Under the pieces are notes generated by a model, which had not been told where the DNA came from, did no database searches, and saw nothing but the letters and a program-made list of their open reading frames with translations. The translations under genes were made by a program, and so were the position numbers. Below are positions 42,598-51,022 of a stretch of 64,000 bases of DNA, piece by piece (the first letter of the stretch is position 1; every line of letters begins with the position of its first letter). Source of the DNA: JAWXBK01 sp040878185 (GTDB lineage Bacteria; Pseudomonadota; Alphaproteobacteria; Dongiales; Dongiaceae); contig JBBDMS010000031.1 of NCBI GenBank assembly GCA_040878185.1, forward strand, positions 41,463-105,462, read 5' to 3'.

Positions 42598-43019
42598 TGA
42601 GTGCGAACGAGCCTGTGCTGGCACGCGGCCGCTGTTTGTGCGGCGCGGTCACCTATGCGGTGCATGGCAAACTGCGCGAGCAATTGAGCGTGTGCCATTG
42701 CCATATGTGCCGGCGGCATCATGCCGGTGCCGGCATTTACACCTCGGCCGCGAAAGCGGATGTCGAGATCGACGGCGGCACCGCGCTGCGCTGGTACGAG
42801 AGCTCGCCGGGCATCAAACGCGGCTTCTGCGCGGCCTGCGGATCGTCGCTGTTCTGGACTGGCGACAATTACCCGAACCTGGATATCGCGTCGGGATCGC
42901 TGGATGCGTCGCCCCGCCTCGTGCTCGGCCATCATATCTTCGTCGCGCATAAAGGCGATTACGAAGAGATCGCCGACGATCTGCCGAAATATCCGGACAA
43001 CCCGCCCGACCCTTCATGA
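42597..43019 (+). CDS. GFA-family zinc protein, second of a tandem pair
   Basis: A 140-residue GFA-domain protein with CLCGAV, CHCHMCRRHH and FCAACGSS as zinc-ligand clusters. Its ATG overlaps the preceding stop by one base (TGATG), and its own 3' end overlaps the next gene by four bases. It shares ARGRCLCGAV and GSSLFW with its neighbour. It may act as a homo- or heterodimer with it. Part of the operon headed by the XRE regulator. Confidence 0.82.
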   Translation: MSANEPVLARGRCLCGAVTYAVHGKLREQLSVCHCHMCRRHHAGAGIYTSAAKADVEIDGGTALRWYESSPGIKRGFCAACGSSLFWTGDNYPNLDIASGSLDASPRLVLGHHIFVAHKGDYEEIADDLPKYPDNPPDPS

Positions 43020-43822
43020 TGCGCGCCGGCCTCCCGATGTACGATCTGCCGGAATTGCGGGCCGTTACCGATGCATTCTGGACGCAGCTCGCCTCGCATA
43101 TGCGCGCCGAAGGCATTAACGATGTCCCGCTGCGCCTCGAACATCCGATCGACTGTGAGGCGCACTGGCTCGAGCCGGGCCTGCTGCTCAGCCAGACCTG
43201 CGGCTTTCCGCTGCGCCATTGTCTCCGGGATCGCGTGACCTATGTCGCGACGCCAAGCTATGCCGTCGAGGGGTGCGGGCGCGGCACTTATCGCAGCGCG
43301 ATCATCGTCCGCGCCGATGCGCCGATCGGAAGGCTCGACGATCTGCGCGGCGCCACCGCCGCCTTCAACGACATGCAGTCGCAATCGGGCATGAACGCCT
43401 TGCGCGCGGCTGTCGCGCCGTTCAGCCGGGAAGGGCGGTTTTTCGATCGCGTCATCGAATCCGGCCGGCACGAGGCCAGTATCCGCGCAGTCGCCGATGG
43501 CGAGGCGGATGTTGCGGCGATCGACTGCGTCACCTGGGCCTATCTTGAGCGCTACCGGCCGGCGGAGATTGCAGGCTTGCGCGTTCTCGACATGACGGCG
43601 GAAATGCCGGGGCTGCCCTTCGTGACCGCGGGCGATGCGACGGCGGAGCAGCTCGCGAAATTGCGCGCTTCATTGACGCAGGCGATGCTCGATCAGGCAC
43701 TCGCCGCCGTGCGTGACGCACTGTTTCTTTCCGGTATCGTGGTGCTGCCGGAGGATGCCTATCTGGCGGTCGACCGGATGGAGCAGGGGGCAGCCGACCG
43801 CGGCTATCCGCAGCTCGCGTAA
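43016..43822 (+). CDS. PhnD-like periplasmic-binding-fold protein without signal peptide
   Basis: A 268-residue protein of the PhnD/phosphonate-binding family. RVTYVATPSYAVEGCGRGTYRS, RLDDLRGATAAFNDMQSQSGMNALR and DVAAIDCVTWAYLERY match the two-lobe binding fold. No signal peptide, lipobox or transporter genes accompany it, so it may be a cytosolic ligand-binding or enzymatic variant rather than a transport component. Similar signal-less PhnD-like proteins are common but uncharacterised. It is the last gene of the overlapping XRE-GFA-GFA operon and could sense or sequester the ligand of that system. Confidence 0.75.
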   Translation: MMRAGLPMYDLPELRAVTDAFWTQLASHMRAEGINDVPLRLEHPIDCEAHWLEPGLLLSQTCGFPLRHCLRDRVTYVATPSYAVEGCGRGTYRSAIIVRADAPIGRLDDLRGATAAFNDMQSQSGMNALRAAVAPFSREGRFFDRVIESGRHEASIRAVADGEADVAAIDCVTWAYLERYRPAEIAGLRVLDMTAEMPGLPFVTAGDATAEQLAKLRASLTQAMLDQALAAVRDALFLSGIVVLPEDAYLAVDRMEQGAADRGYPQLA

Positions 43823-43843
43823 CCGATCGGTGTTGATGCTGGC

Positions 43844-44668
43844 TTACAGGATGGATTCGAAAAAGCCGGCTACCCTTTGCCCCAAACCCTGATTCGTTTC
43901 TTCGGCCTGTACCTCGTTCGCGCGCCCAGCGAGCTCATCGGCGAAGGCCCGGTTCTGCGCGTCGATCGTCGGATCGCCGGTCGGGTTCCCAAGCCCCGAA
44001 AGATTCGGATCATGGGGATTTTCGATCGCGAGCCGTTCGTTGATCGCCTGAACCTGCTCGGCGGACAGCTCTTTGTTGGCTGCTGTTGCCAGTGCGGCCG
44101 CCAGATCGTCGAGATCAAGCTGTGAGAGTTCGTCGTCGGAAAGATAGGCCGACAGCATGTCGCGATAGGTCTTCGAAACCGCTCCGATCGCCGAATTCGG
44201 CTCCGTCGTCGCAAGGGCGATCGACGACGCATTGAGGAATCCGTTGAGCCGGCCAAGTTTGCTTGGATGAAGAGGGTCGGTCTTCGCGATGTTGGTCGTG
44301 CCGTACCCTAAGGCGTGACCGAGGTTTTTCGATGCCCCGGGATTTGCGTCGGCGGTCTGTGTTTCGCGGCCGAAGGCATTGCCCTTGCCGTTTCCTGCCG
44401 AGTTGCCGCCGTTGCTGGCACCGTCGGCGCTCCGATTGCCGTCACCATGGTTCCCGTTGCTGCCGGCCCCGCCGTTGCTGCCGCCACCGCCGTTGCCACC
44501 GCCGCCATCGCCGCCACCGCTCGGACCGCCATCATGGCCGCCGCCGCCTTTGTCGGCAAAAGCGCTCTGTGAGCCGACAATCGATGCGTAATTATGAAAT
44601 GAGACGGGTGCAACGAGCAGCGCTGCGGCGCCGGCTGCGATTGCGAACTTCCGGGTCCATGGCGACAT
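43844..44668 (-). CDS. Exported Gly-rich protein of unknown function
   Basis: A 274-residue protein with a signal peptide (KFAIAAGAAALLVAPVSF) followed by a Gly/Asn/Ser-rich low-complexity stretch at about residues 40-100 (repeats of GGG, GSNGG and GNG). The C-terminal part is helical and acidic (SDDELSQLDLDDLAAALATAANKELSAEQVQAINERL), with no recognised domain. A surface or matrix role fits this composition, but that is inference. It is monocistronic: convergent with the PhnD-like gene, and upstream of it lies a 145-base gap before the end of soeC. Confidence 0.68.
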   Translation of the reverse strand: MSPWTRKFAIAAGAAALLVAPVSFHNYASIVGSQSAFADKGGGGHDGGPSGGGDGGGGNGGGGSNGGAGSNGNHGDGNRSADGASNGGNSAGNGKGNAFGRETQTADANPGASKNLGHALGYGTTNIAKTDPLHPSKLGRLNGFLNASSIALATTEPNSAIGAVSKTYRDMLSAYLSDDELSQLDLDDLAAALATAANKELSAEQVQAINERLAIENPHDPNLSGLGNPTGDPTIDAQNRAFADELAGRANEVQAEETNQGLGQRVAGFFESIL

Positions 44669-44813
44669 GGGCCATCTCCTTGAAACAGGGATGCGTTCTG
44701 CGATTAGAACGAGCGATATCTCATTTCGACACTAGGTCGCGAGGTATCAATGGTGCTATCAGGCCGCCCTTGCGATGTCACAGGCCGTCAAGTCACGGGA
44801 AACACAGGGAAGA

Positions 44814-45809
44814 CTATCCGAGTTCGGAGCCCCGGTAGTAGAGCATGACCGTGTGCTTGGCCTCGGCGAAGAACAGCCAGCGTTCGATCAGGAGGCCGAT
44901 TGTCATCGTAAGGGCTCCAGCCAGAGTGGCCACGGTCACGAGCGTGCCCTCGCTGGCCAGAAAGAATGACACCCCAACGGGGAGTACCCACAAACCGAGA
45001 GCGATGGCGCGAAGCTTGCGCGCATGGCGCCGCGCGACGACGAAGCCCATTTCTCTCATCAGATAATTCTGCTGCGTGTGCGGTTCATCGAGCGGCCGCA
45101 CCTCGACGGACGGCACGCCGATCGCGCTGTAGACTCCCGGAAAATGCGGTCTGCTGAAGAAGCGTATGCCGTCGGTTCGTCCACCATCGATCCAATGCCA
45201 ATAGAGAAGCTTGATCGTAACCGCGAGGACAAGGACGACAGGTATCCATTCATCGCCGAAACTCGGCGGAGCGCCGAAAACATGGCCAAGAGCGGCCAGC
45301 CAGAGCCCGCCGCTGCCGAGCGAAAACAAAAGATAGAGCAGCGGCACTTGCTGCGTGTTCCATGCTGGTACCGGTTTGAGCGAGGCATAGATCATCGCCG
45401 TGCAGAAAACCGTAGCGAGACACAAACCGGCGCCGACGATGCCTGCAAACATCCACCAGCCGTCGACGCTCCCGAACATCACCCAGCCGGTCGCGAACAG
45501 GCCCGTGGGAACGAAGGTGGCGATCGCCAGCACGCCCTCGCGCGACAGCCAGGATGAGCGCCATTGCGAGAACGCACGCCATGCGCGTTCGGGATGGCCG
45601 AGATGCAACGTCGAGGACAGCAGTCCGATGACGATCGTGGTAAACGCCAGACCGAAGGCGGCAATGCCAAGCGCGCGATCGGCGGCCCAGGGAACTGTCT
45701 CGGGGGCGGGATCCCAACCGCCCCAGGCGTTAAAGGCAAGCCAGAAGAGCATGCCGTAGCCAATGCCGGACGATACCGTGAAGACGATGACGGAAAGCGC
45801 CGGATGCAT
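44814..45809 (-). CDS. soeC: Membrane anchor subunit of SoeABC-type sulfite dehydrogenase (DmsC/NrfD family)
   Basis: A 331-residue integral membrane protein with about eight hydrophobic helices, DmsC-like. It would anchor the molybdenum enzyme to the cytoplasmic face of the membrane and pass electrons to quinone. A short soluble loop near residues 215-245 (FFSRPHFPGVYSAIGVPSVE) is followed by RARRHARKL-type basic residues. It lies three bases after soeB in the order soeA-soeB-soeC. DMSO-reductase anchors are the main alternative; the partner subunits favour SoeC. Confidence 0.8.
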   Translation of the reverse strand: MHPALSVIVFTVSSGIGYGMLFWLAFNAWGGWDPAPETVPWAADRALGIAAFGLAFTTIVIGLLSSTLHLGHPERAWRAFSQWRSSWLSREGVLAIATFVPTGLFATGWVMFGSVDGWWMFAGIVGAGLCLATVFCTAMIYASLKPVPAWNTQQVPLLYLLFSLGSGGLWLAALGHVFGAPPSFGDEWIPVVLVLAVTIKLLYWHWIDGGRTDGIRFFSRPHFPGVYSAIGVPSVEVRPLDEPHTQQNYLMREMGFVVARRHARKLRAIALGLWVLPVGVSFFLASEGTLVTVATLAGALTMTIGLLIERWLFFAEAKHTVMLYYRGSELG

Positions 45810-45812
45810 GGT

Positions 45813-46577
45813 TCAGTCGCTCAGCATGCGATCGACCCAGCGCAGGAACGGATGCAGCATGGAGCCGCTCTCGTCCGGATCTATGACAGGAATCGGACCC
45901 TCCGACGTGTCGGGATAGGTAATGCGATTGTGACGCGGTCGAGGCATCAGATACTTGTTGGTCGGTTTGTAGTCGAGCTCCGACATCAGATCGTGGTGGT
46001 CCCGTTCCGCCACGCGGCGCGACACGTCGGAGTCGGGGTCGCCGAGATCGCCGAAATGTCGGGCACCGACCGGGCAGCAGGAAACGCAGGCCGGTACGCG
46101 CTCGGCCGCATCGAGATTTTCGTTGTAGATGCGGTCGATGCAGAGGGTGCATTTCTTCATCACACCTTCGTTCGCATCATATTCGCGCGCGCCATAGGGG
46201 CAGGCCCAGGAACAGAGCTTGCAGCCGATACACAGATCCTCCGCGACCAGTACGATGCCGTCCTCGGCGCGTTTGAACGAGGCGCCGGTCGGGCAGACCT
46301 CGACGCAGGCCGGCGTTTCGCAATGCAGGCAGGAGCGCGGGAAATGCACCGTGTTCGTCAGCTCGGCGAGCTCGGTCACCTCGAAGCTGTGCACACGGTT
46401 GAACCACACGCCGTCCGGATTGGCGCCATAGGGCTGGAAATCGGTCAAAGGTGCCGCGTGGCCACCGCTGTTCCATTCCTTGCAGGCAACCGCGCAGGCG
46501 TGACAGCCGACGCAGATATCGAGATCGATGACGAGCCCGAGCCGCTTCGTGCCGCGTTCTTTCGGCAGGCTCGTCAT
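45813..46577 (-). CDS. soeB: Iron-sulfur subunit of SoeABC-type sulfite dehydrogenase
   Basis: A 254-residue electron-transfer subunit with four 4Fe-4S motifs, starting with CVGCHACAVACKEW (Cys22, 25, 28, 32), then CLHCETPACVEVCPTGA, CIGCKLCSWACPYGA and CTLCIDRI with CVSCCPVGA. It passes electrons from the molybdopterin subunit to the membrane anchor. ATG 46577 overlaps the soeA stop by four bases. The order and overlaps with the flanking genes match a CISM-family operon. It lacks a Tat signal, so the complex faces the cytoplasm. Confidence 0.87.
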   Translation of the reverse strand: MTSLPKERGTKRLGLVIDLDICVGCHACAVACKEWNSGGHAAPLTDFQPYGANPDGVWFNRVHSFEVTELAELTNTVHFPRSCLHCETPACVEVCPTGASFKRAEDGIVLVAEDLCIGCKLCSWACPYGAREYDANEGVMKKCTLCIDRIYNENLDAAERVPACVSCCPVGARHFGDLGDPDSDVSRRVAERDHHDLMSELDYKPTNKYLMPRPRHNRITYPDTSEGPIPVIDPDESGSMLHPFLRWVDRMLSD

Positions 46578-49489
46578 GGCTGAGACTTTCGATCGGCCTT
46601 GTGGCGGAATCGCACGCCATACCGCAGCAGCGCGAGCGGTTCGAGCAATCCCGGCGGTCGCTTCAGGGTTTCGAAGCGCGGTTCGGTTTGGCCCGCTTCC
46701 TCGACCGTGCATTTCTCGAGGCGCACGCGCAGATCGTACCAAGCGGCCTGTCCGGTCACCGGGTCGGAATTGGAATAGCGATAACCGTCGGCGCGCGGCG
46801 GCAGCAGTTCCGAGATCACATGATTGAGCAGGAAACCCTTCTGCGCTTCCGGTGCATCGGGCGACAACGACCAGGCGCCGGCGCGCTTGCCGATCGCATT
46901 CCAGGTCCAGACCGTGTCGTCGTTCACGCCGTCCATGATGCGGATCGGCGCCTTCACGCGACCATGCGGGCTGACAATCCAGACCCAGTCGCCGTCGGCG
47001 AGCGCATGCTTGCGCGCGGCCTTCTGTCCGAGATAAAGAAAATTCTGCGTCTGGATCTGCCGGAGCCAGGCGTTCTGCGTGCCCCAGGAATGATACATAT
47101 GCATCGGCCGCTGCGTGATCGCATGCAGTGGGAAATCCTCGCCGCTGAAGGCGGCCTCTTCGAAGGGCGGATACCAGAACGGCAGCGGATCGAAATAGGT
47201 CTTGATGCGCTCGCGTTCGGAATCGGGTGGCTGTGCTGTGCCATGACCTTCGGCCGCGAGCCTGAATTTTTGCAACGGCTCGCTATAGAGCTGCAAGGTC
47301 AGCGGTTCGACGCGGTCGATGAACCCCATGCCGACCGCCCATTCCAGATAGTCGCGATTGGCGAAGCGGTAATAGCGGCCCGATTCCGGAATCTCGGTCT
47401 GCCAGAAGCATCCGTTCCGTTTGTAGCGCTCGAGCTGCTTCGGATTTTTCGGACCGCGCCCGATCAGCGCGCCATCATGCCCGCGCCAGCCGGCGAGCAT
47501 GCCGGTGCCAGGTTTGCGTTCGTGATTGACCATGTAATCGGGATAGCCGCCGGGATAACGCGGCGTCGCATCTTCGTTGATGCAGCCCGGCAGTTTCAGG
47601 CGCGCGCCGAGATCGAGCAGCACATCCTGGAACGGTCGCACGTCGCGATCCGGCATGACGACCGGCTGGCGGATCGAATCGGCGACGCTGTCACCGTCGC
47701 TGATCGGTCGGTCGAGCAGCGAGATGCAATCGTGCCGCTCGAGATAGGTGGTGTCCGGCAAGATGAGATCGGCATAGGCGACCATCTCGGAGAAATAGGC
47801 GTCGGAATAGATGATATGCGGGATCTTGTATTCGCCGGTCGTCGGATCCTTGTCGGTCAGCATGCGCATGGTGCCGGCGGTATTCATCGACGAGTTCCAG
47901 CTCATGTTCGCCATGTACATGAACAATGTGTCGATTGGATACGGGTCGCCCGCCCAGGCGTTATGGATGACCATATGCATCATCCCGTGCAGAGCGAGCG
48001 GCGCATCCCAGGAGAACGCCTTATCGATGCGCAGCGGTTTCCCGTTGGCATCGACCAGCAGCTTGTCGGGACCGCTCGGAAAACCCAGCGGCACGCCGGG
48101 CAATGCTGTCTCCGGCCGCACTTCGTTCGCGTAACCGGAAGGTTGCGCCGGCGGGGGCGACAGACGCGGGAAGGGTGGCCGATAGCGGAACCCGCCGGGC
48201 ACGTCGATCGTGCCGAGCAGCATCTGCAACAGGTGCAAGGCCCGGCAGGTGTGAAACCCGTTCGAATGCGCCGAGATGCCGCGCATCGCATACATGCTGA
48301 CCGGCCGGCCGAGAAACTTGCCGTGCCGCCCGCCGCTGGTGTCGGTCCACCAGTCGCGCACGTCGAGTTCGAACGCCTGCTCGAACGCGGCGTACGCGAG
48401 TTCGCGGGCGATGCGTTTGATTGTTGCGGCGGGAACGCCGGTTCGTTCTGCGACAGCATCGGGCGCATATTCGGGATCGAGATAGCGCTCGGCCATCAAC
48501 TCGAACGAAGGCCGGGCGCTGCGTCCGTCCGGCAAGGTGACGCGGCCGGTCAAAGCCGGTGCGCCGTCGGGCCGTCCGGCTTCGACCGCTTCCTGCCATT
48601 CGCGATGCCAGACCAGAGGCCGGCCATATTGATCGCGCGCGAAAAGGCCGTGATCGGCCTTGCCCGGATTGTCGACCACCAGCCACGCGGCGTTGGTGTA
48701 TTGCGCGAGATAATGCAGATCGATTTTGCCGGCGCGCAGCAGCTCGTGAATGAGCGCCATCGCGAACAGCCCGTCGGTGCCGGGCCTGATGCCGATCCAT
48801 TCGTCGGCGATCGCCGAATAGCCGGTGCGCACCGGATTGATCGACACGAACTTGGCGCGGCGATCGTCGGGCCGGCCCTTGAGCTTGCCGAGCCCGATCT
48901 TGATCGGATTGGAGGCGTGATCCTCGGCGACGCCGAACATCATGAAATAGCGGGTATGCTCCCAGTCCGGTTCGCCGAATTCCCAGAACGAACCGCCGAT
49001 CGAATAGAGGCCGGCCGCCGCCATGTTGACCGAGCAGAAGCCGCCATGCGCGGCATAGTTCGGCGTGCCGAATTGCTGCGCCCACCAGCTCGTCAGCGCC
49101 TGGCTCTGGTCGCGCCCGGTAAAGAACGCGAGTTTGCGCGGATCGGTCTTGCGGATCGGCTCGAGCCATCCGGTCGCGACCGCAAAGGCTTCCTCCCAAC
49201 CGATCTCGCGGAACTCGCCGGCGCCGCGCGCCCCCGTGCGCAGCAGGGGGCTGCGAAGCCGCGACGGCGCGTTCTGCGTCATGATGCCGGCGGCGCCCTT
49301 CGCGCAGAGCACGCCGCGATTGACCGGGTGGTCGGGGTTGCCGTCGATGTAGCGGATGCGGCCGTCGCGCATATGCACGCGAATGCCGCAACGGCAGGCG
49401 CACATATAGCAGGTCGTCGGCACGACCGCGTCGCGCACAAGCGGCGAGGTATCGACGGTCGGTTCGCGCCAAGGGTCGCGGTAATGCAA
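46574..49489 (-). CDS. soeA: Molybdopterin catalytic subunit of SoeABC-type sulfite dehydrogenase
   Basis: A 971-residue molybdopterin oxidoreductase of the CISM family. The N-terminal 4Fe-4S site uses Cys27, Cys30, Cys34 and Cys62 (CYMCACRCGI and GVLCAKG). The block HGGFCSVNMAAAG near residue 150 is the expected molybdenum-site region, and the C-terminal molydopterin-dinucleotide-binding domain starts near residue 800. No Tat signal is present, which fits cytoplasmic SoeA rather than periplasmic DMSO, thiosulfate or polysulfide reductases. SoeABC oxidises sulfite to sulfate. The start is a TTG at 49489 with gggga eight bases upstream. Divergent TusA supports a sulfur role. Confidence 0.8.
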   Translation of the reverse strand: MHYRDPWREPTVDTSPLVRDAVVPTTCYMCACRCGIRVHMRDGRIRYIDGNPDHPVNRGVLCAKGAAGIMTQNAPSRLRSPLLRTGARGAGEFREIGWEEAFAVATGWLEPIRKTDPRKLAFFTGRDQSQALTSWWAQQFGTPNYAAHGGFCSVNMAAAGLYSIGGSFWEFGEPDWEHTRYFMMFGVAEDHASNPIKIGLGKLKGRPDDRRAKFVSINPVRTGYSAIADEWIGIRPGTDGLFAMALIHELLRAGKIDLHYLAQYTNAAWLVVDNPGKADHGLFARDQYGRPLVWHREWQEAVEAGRPDGAPALTGRVTLPDGRSARPSFELMAERYLDPEYAPDAVAERTGVPAATIKRIARELAYAAFEQAFELDVRDWWTDTSGGRHGKFLGRPVSMYAMRGISAHSNGFHTCRALHLLQMLLGTIDVPGGFRYRPPFPRLSPPPAQPSGYANEVRPETALPGVPLGFPSGPDKLLVDANGKPLRIDKAFSWDAPLALHGMMHMVIHNAWAGDPYPIDTLFMYMANMSWNSSMNTAGTMRMLTDKDPTTGEYKIPHIIYSDAYFSEMVAYADLILPDTTYLERHDCISLLDRPISDGDSVADSIRQPVVMPDRDVRPFQDVLLDLGARLKLPGCINEDATPRYPGGYPDYMVNHERKPGTGMLAGWRGHDGALIGRGPKNPKQLERYKRNGCFWQTEIPESGRYYRFANRDYLEWAVGMGFIDRVEPLTLQLYSEPLQKFRLAAEGHGTAQPPDSERERIKTYFDPLPFWYPPFEEAAFSGEDFPLHAITQRPMHMYHSWGTQNAWLRQIQTQNFLYLGQKAARKHALADGDWVWIVSPHGRVKAPIRIMDGVNDDTVWTWNAIGKRAGAWSLSPDAPEAQKGFLLNHVISELLPPRADGYRYSNSDPVTGQAAWYDLRVRLEKCTVEEAGQTEPRFETLKRPPGLLEPLALLRYGVRFRHKADRKSQP

Positions 49490-49675
49490 CGGCAGGTCCC
49501 CAGAGATTCGGCCCGGCTAGAGCCTACAGCATCGCCGCCACGGCCGCAGGCCCGAAGGGCCAGGGCCCTGCCAACCCTTGTGCCAGCGCATCGCCCGCGA
49601 TCTTCATCGCGGTCGGGGCAGCGTTGCGGCCGTCATGCTTGTCGCGAGCGCGTCCCGGGCGATAGGCTCGCCGCC

Positions 49676-49909
49676 ATGCCGGAAACGCTCGATGCGCGCG
49701 ATCTGAAATGTCCGCTGCCGGTCCTGAAAGCCCGGCGCGCCCTGAAGCCGCTGCAGCCTGGCGATCTTCTGACCGTGCTGGCGACCGATCCGGGGGCGCC
49801 GAAGGATTTCGAGCATTTCTGCGCGACGACCGGCTGCGAACTGGTCGAGAGCAGCGAATCCGGCGGCGTCTTTAAAATCGTGCTGCGCAAACCGGCCGAC
49901 GCCGCCTGA
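49676..49909 (+). CDS. tusA: TusA-family sulfurtransferase
   Basis: A 77-residue sulfur-carrier protein. The catalytic Cys12 lies in the signature KCPLPVLKARRAL, and the fold is the two-layer alpha/beta IF3-C type. TusA relays persulfide sulfur to tRNA thiolation, molybdenum-cofactor maturation or sulfur oxidation. Divergence from soeA suggests it may serve dissimilatory sulfur metabolism or cofactor supply to SoeA. ATG 49676 is the first codon of the domain; longer in-frame extensions only run antisense to soeA. Confidence 0.87.
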   Translation: MPETLDARDLKCPLPVLKARRALKPLQPGDLLTVLATDPGAPKDFEHFCATTGCELVESSESGGVFKIVLRKPADAA

Positions 49910-49933
49910 CCGACTTGTCGGCCCGAACGTAGT

Positions 49934-51007
49934 TCAGCGTAGCGTGCCCGGCTGCGCCGTGGCTCCGGCTTCGGTATAATAAAGCTCGGCCCCGGGATGA
50001 AGCGGGATCGGCAGCCCGACCAGAGCCGTCTCGCGCTGGATCGATCGCCCGATCGGCCCGGTGCGATCGAGGATCGTCCGCGTCGCCGGATGCCAGAGCG
50101 ACTTCGTTACCTCGTAGACCAGTTCCGGATCGAGATCGGCATTCACCAGCCAGAGGGCGCCGATGCCGATCGTGACCGTCGCATCGACCCCGGCATAGAG
50201 ATTGCCCGGGATCACGTCGACCAGGAGAAACCCGTACTGCTCGCGAAGTTTCCCGGCGACATCGTCGTCGAGCGAGAGCAGGTCGATCGGGACGGCTTCC
50301 GCAAGGCCGGCGATGATTGGAATCGGGTGGCTGCCGATCGCGACGATCGCATCGACATCGTTGTTCTGAAGCATCGAGGCGGCATCGAGGGGCGAGGCGA
50401 AGACCGGCGTGTACCTGGATTCGTCGAAGCCGTACGCGCGCAGAATGAGGCGCGCGGTGACGCGGGTATCGGAGTTTTCGCCGCCGACGGCGATGCGCTT
50501 GCCCGCGAGATCGGCAACCGACGTGAAGCCGCTATCCGCGCGGACGACAAAATGAACGCTCTCCTGATAGAGATTGGCGACGACGCGCAATTTGTCGGCC
50601 GGGCCTTCGTCGCGGAATACGCTCTCGCCGATGGACGCCCAATGCACGATATCGGCATTCCCGAGACCTGAATCGATCTCGCCGGCCTGGATCGCGCGGA
50701 TATTCTCGATGCTGCCCTGCGTGGTCTGTGCGACCGCGATCAAGTCGGGGACGCCGCAACTGCCGCCCACGTCGCAGGCGCGCGAACCGGGCGGGTTGCT
50801 GATCGCTCCGGCGATCGCCGTGCCGATGGCGAAGAAGGTGCTGGTCGGATCGCCGGTGCCGATCCGGAAATAGGTGAAGGCGCCGCTCGTGCCGGCGGAT
50901 CCGACCGCGATCGCGCAGAGCGCGACGGCAGCCATTCGGGTCAGCGTCCGCCAGCGGCCTGTTCCGCGATTTCGCTCCGGATTTGCCATCGATCGTCCGC
51001 CTGCCAT
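49934..51007 (-). CDS. TAXI-family TRAP transporter solute-binding protein
   Basis: A 357-residue exported binding protein of the TAXI subfamily. After an N-terminal signal or anchor (MAAVALCAIAVGSAGTSGA), the family opening TYFRIGTGDPTSTFFAIGTAIA follows. DLIAVAQTTQGSIENIRAIQAGEIDSGLGNADI and LAGKRIAVGGENSDTRVTARLIL are further family blocks. TAXI proteins usually partner a fused TRAP permease for organic acids such as glutamate or 2-oxoglutarate, but no permease is present in the window. ATG 51007 or 50989 may be the start. It lies 15 bases after fabF. Confidence 0.82.
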   Translation of the reverse strand: MAGGRSMANPERNRGTGRWRTLTRMAAVALCAIAVGSAGTSGAFTYFRIGTGDPTSTFFAIGTAIAGAISNPPGSRACDVGGSCGVPDLIAVAQTTQGSIENIRAIQAGEIDSGLGNADIVHWASIGESVFRDEGPADKLRVVANLYQESVHFVVRADSGFTSVADLAGKRIAVGGENSDTRVTARLILRAYGFDESRYTPVFASPLDAASMLQNNDVDAIVAIGSHPIPIIAGLAEAVPIDLLSLDDDVAGKLREQYGFLLVDVIPGNLYAGVDATVTIGIGALWLVNADLDPELVYEVTKSLWHPATRTILDRTGPIGRSIQRETALVGLPIPLHPGAELYYTEAGATAQPGTLR

Positions 51008-51022
51008 GTCAACCGCCGGATT

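Noticed and set aside
46601..49909. A 1102-codon open frame on the plus strand opposite soeA
   Set aside because: It is antisense to a well-conserved molybdopterin subunit and has the composition of a high-GC shadow frame (His/Arg/Ala-rich). Only its last 77 codons, TusA, are real.
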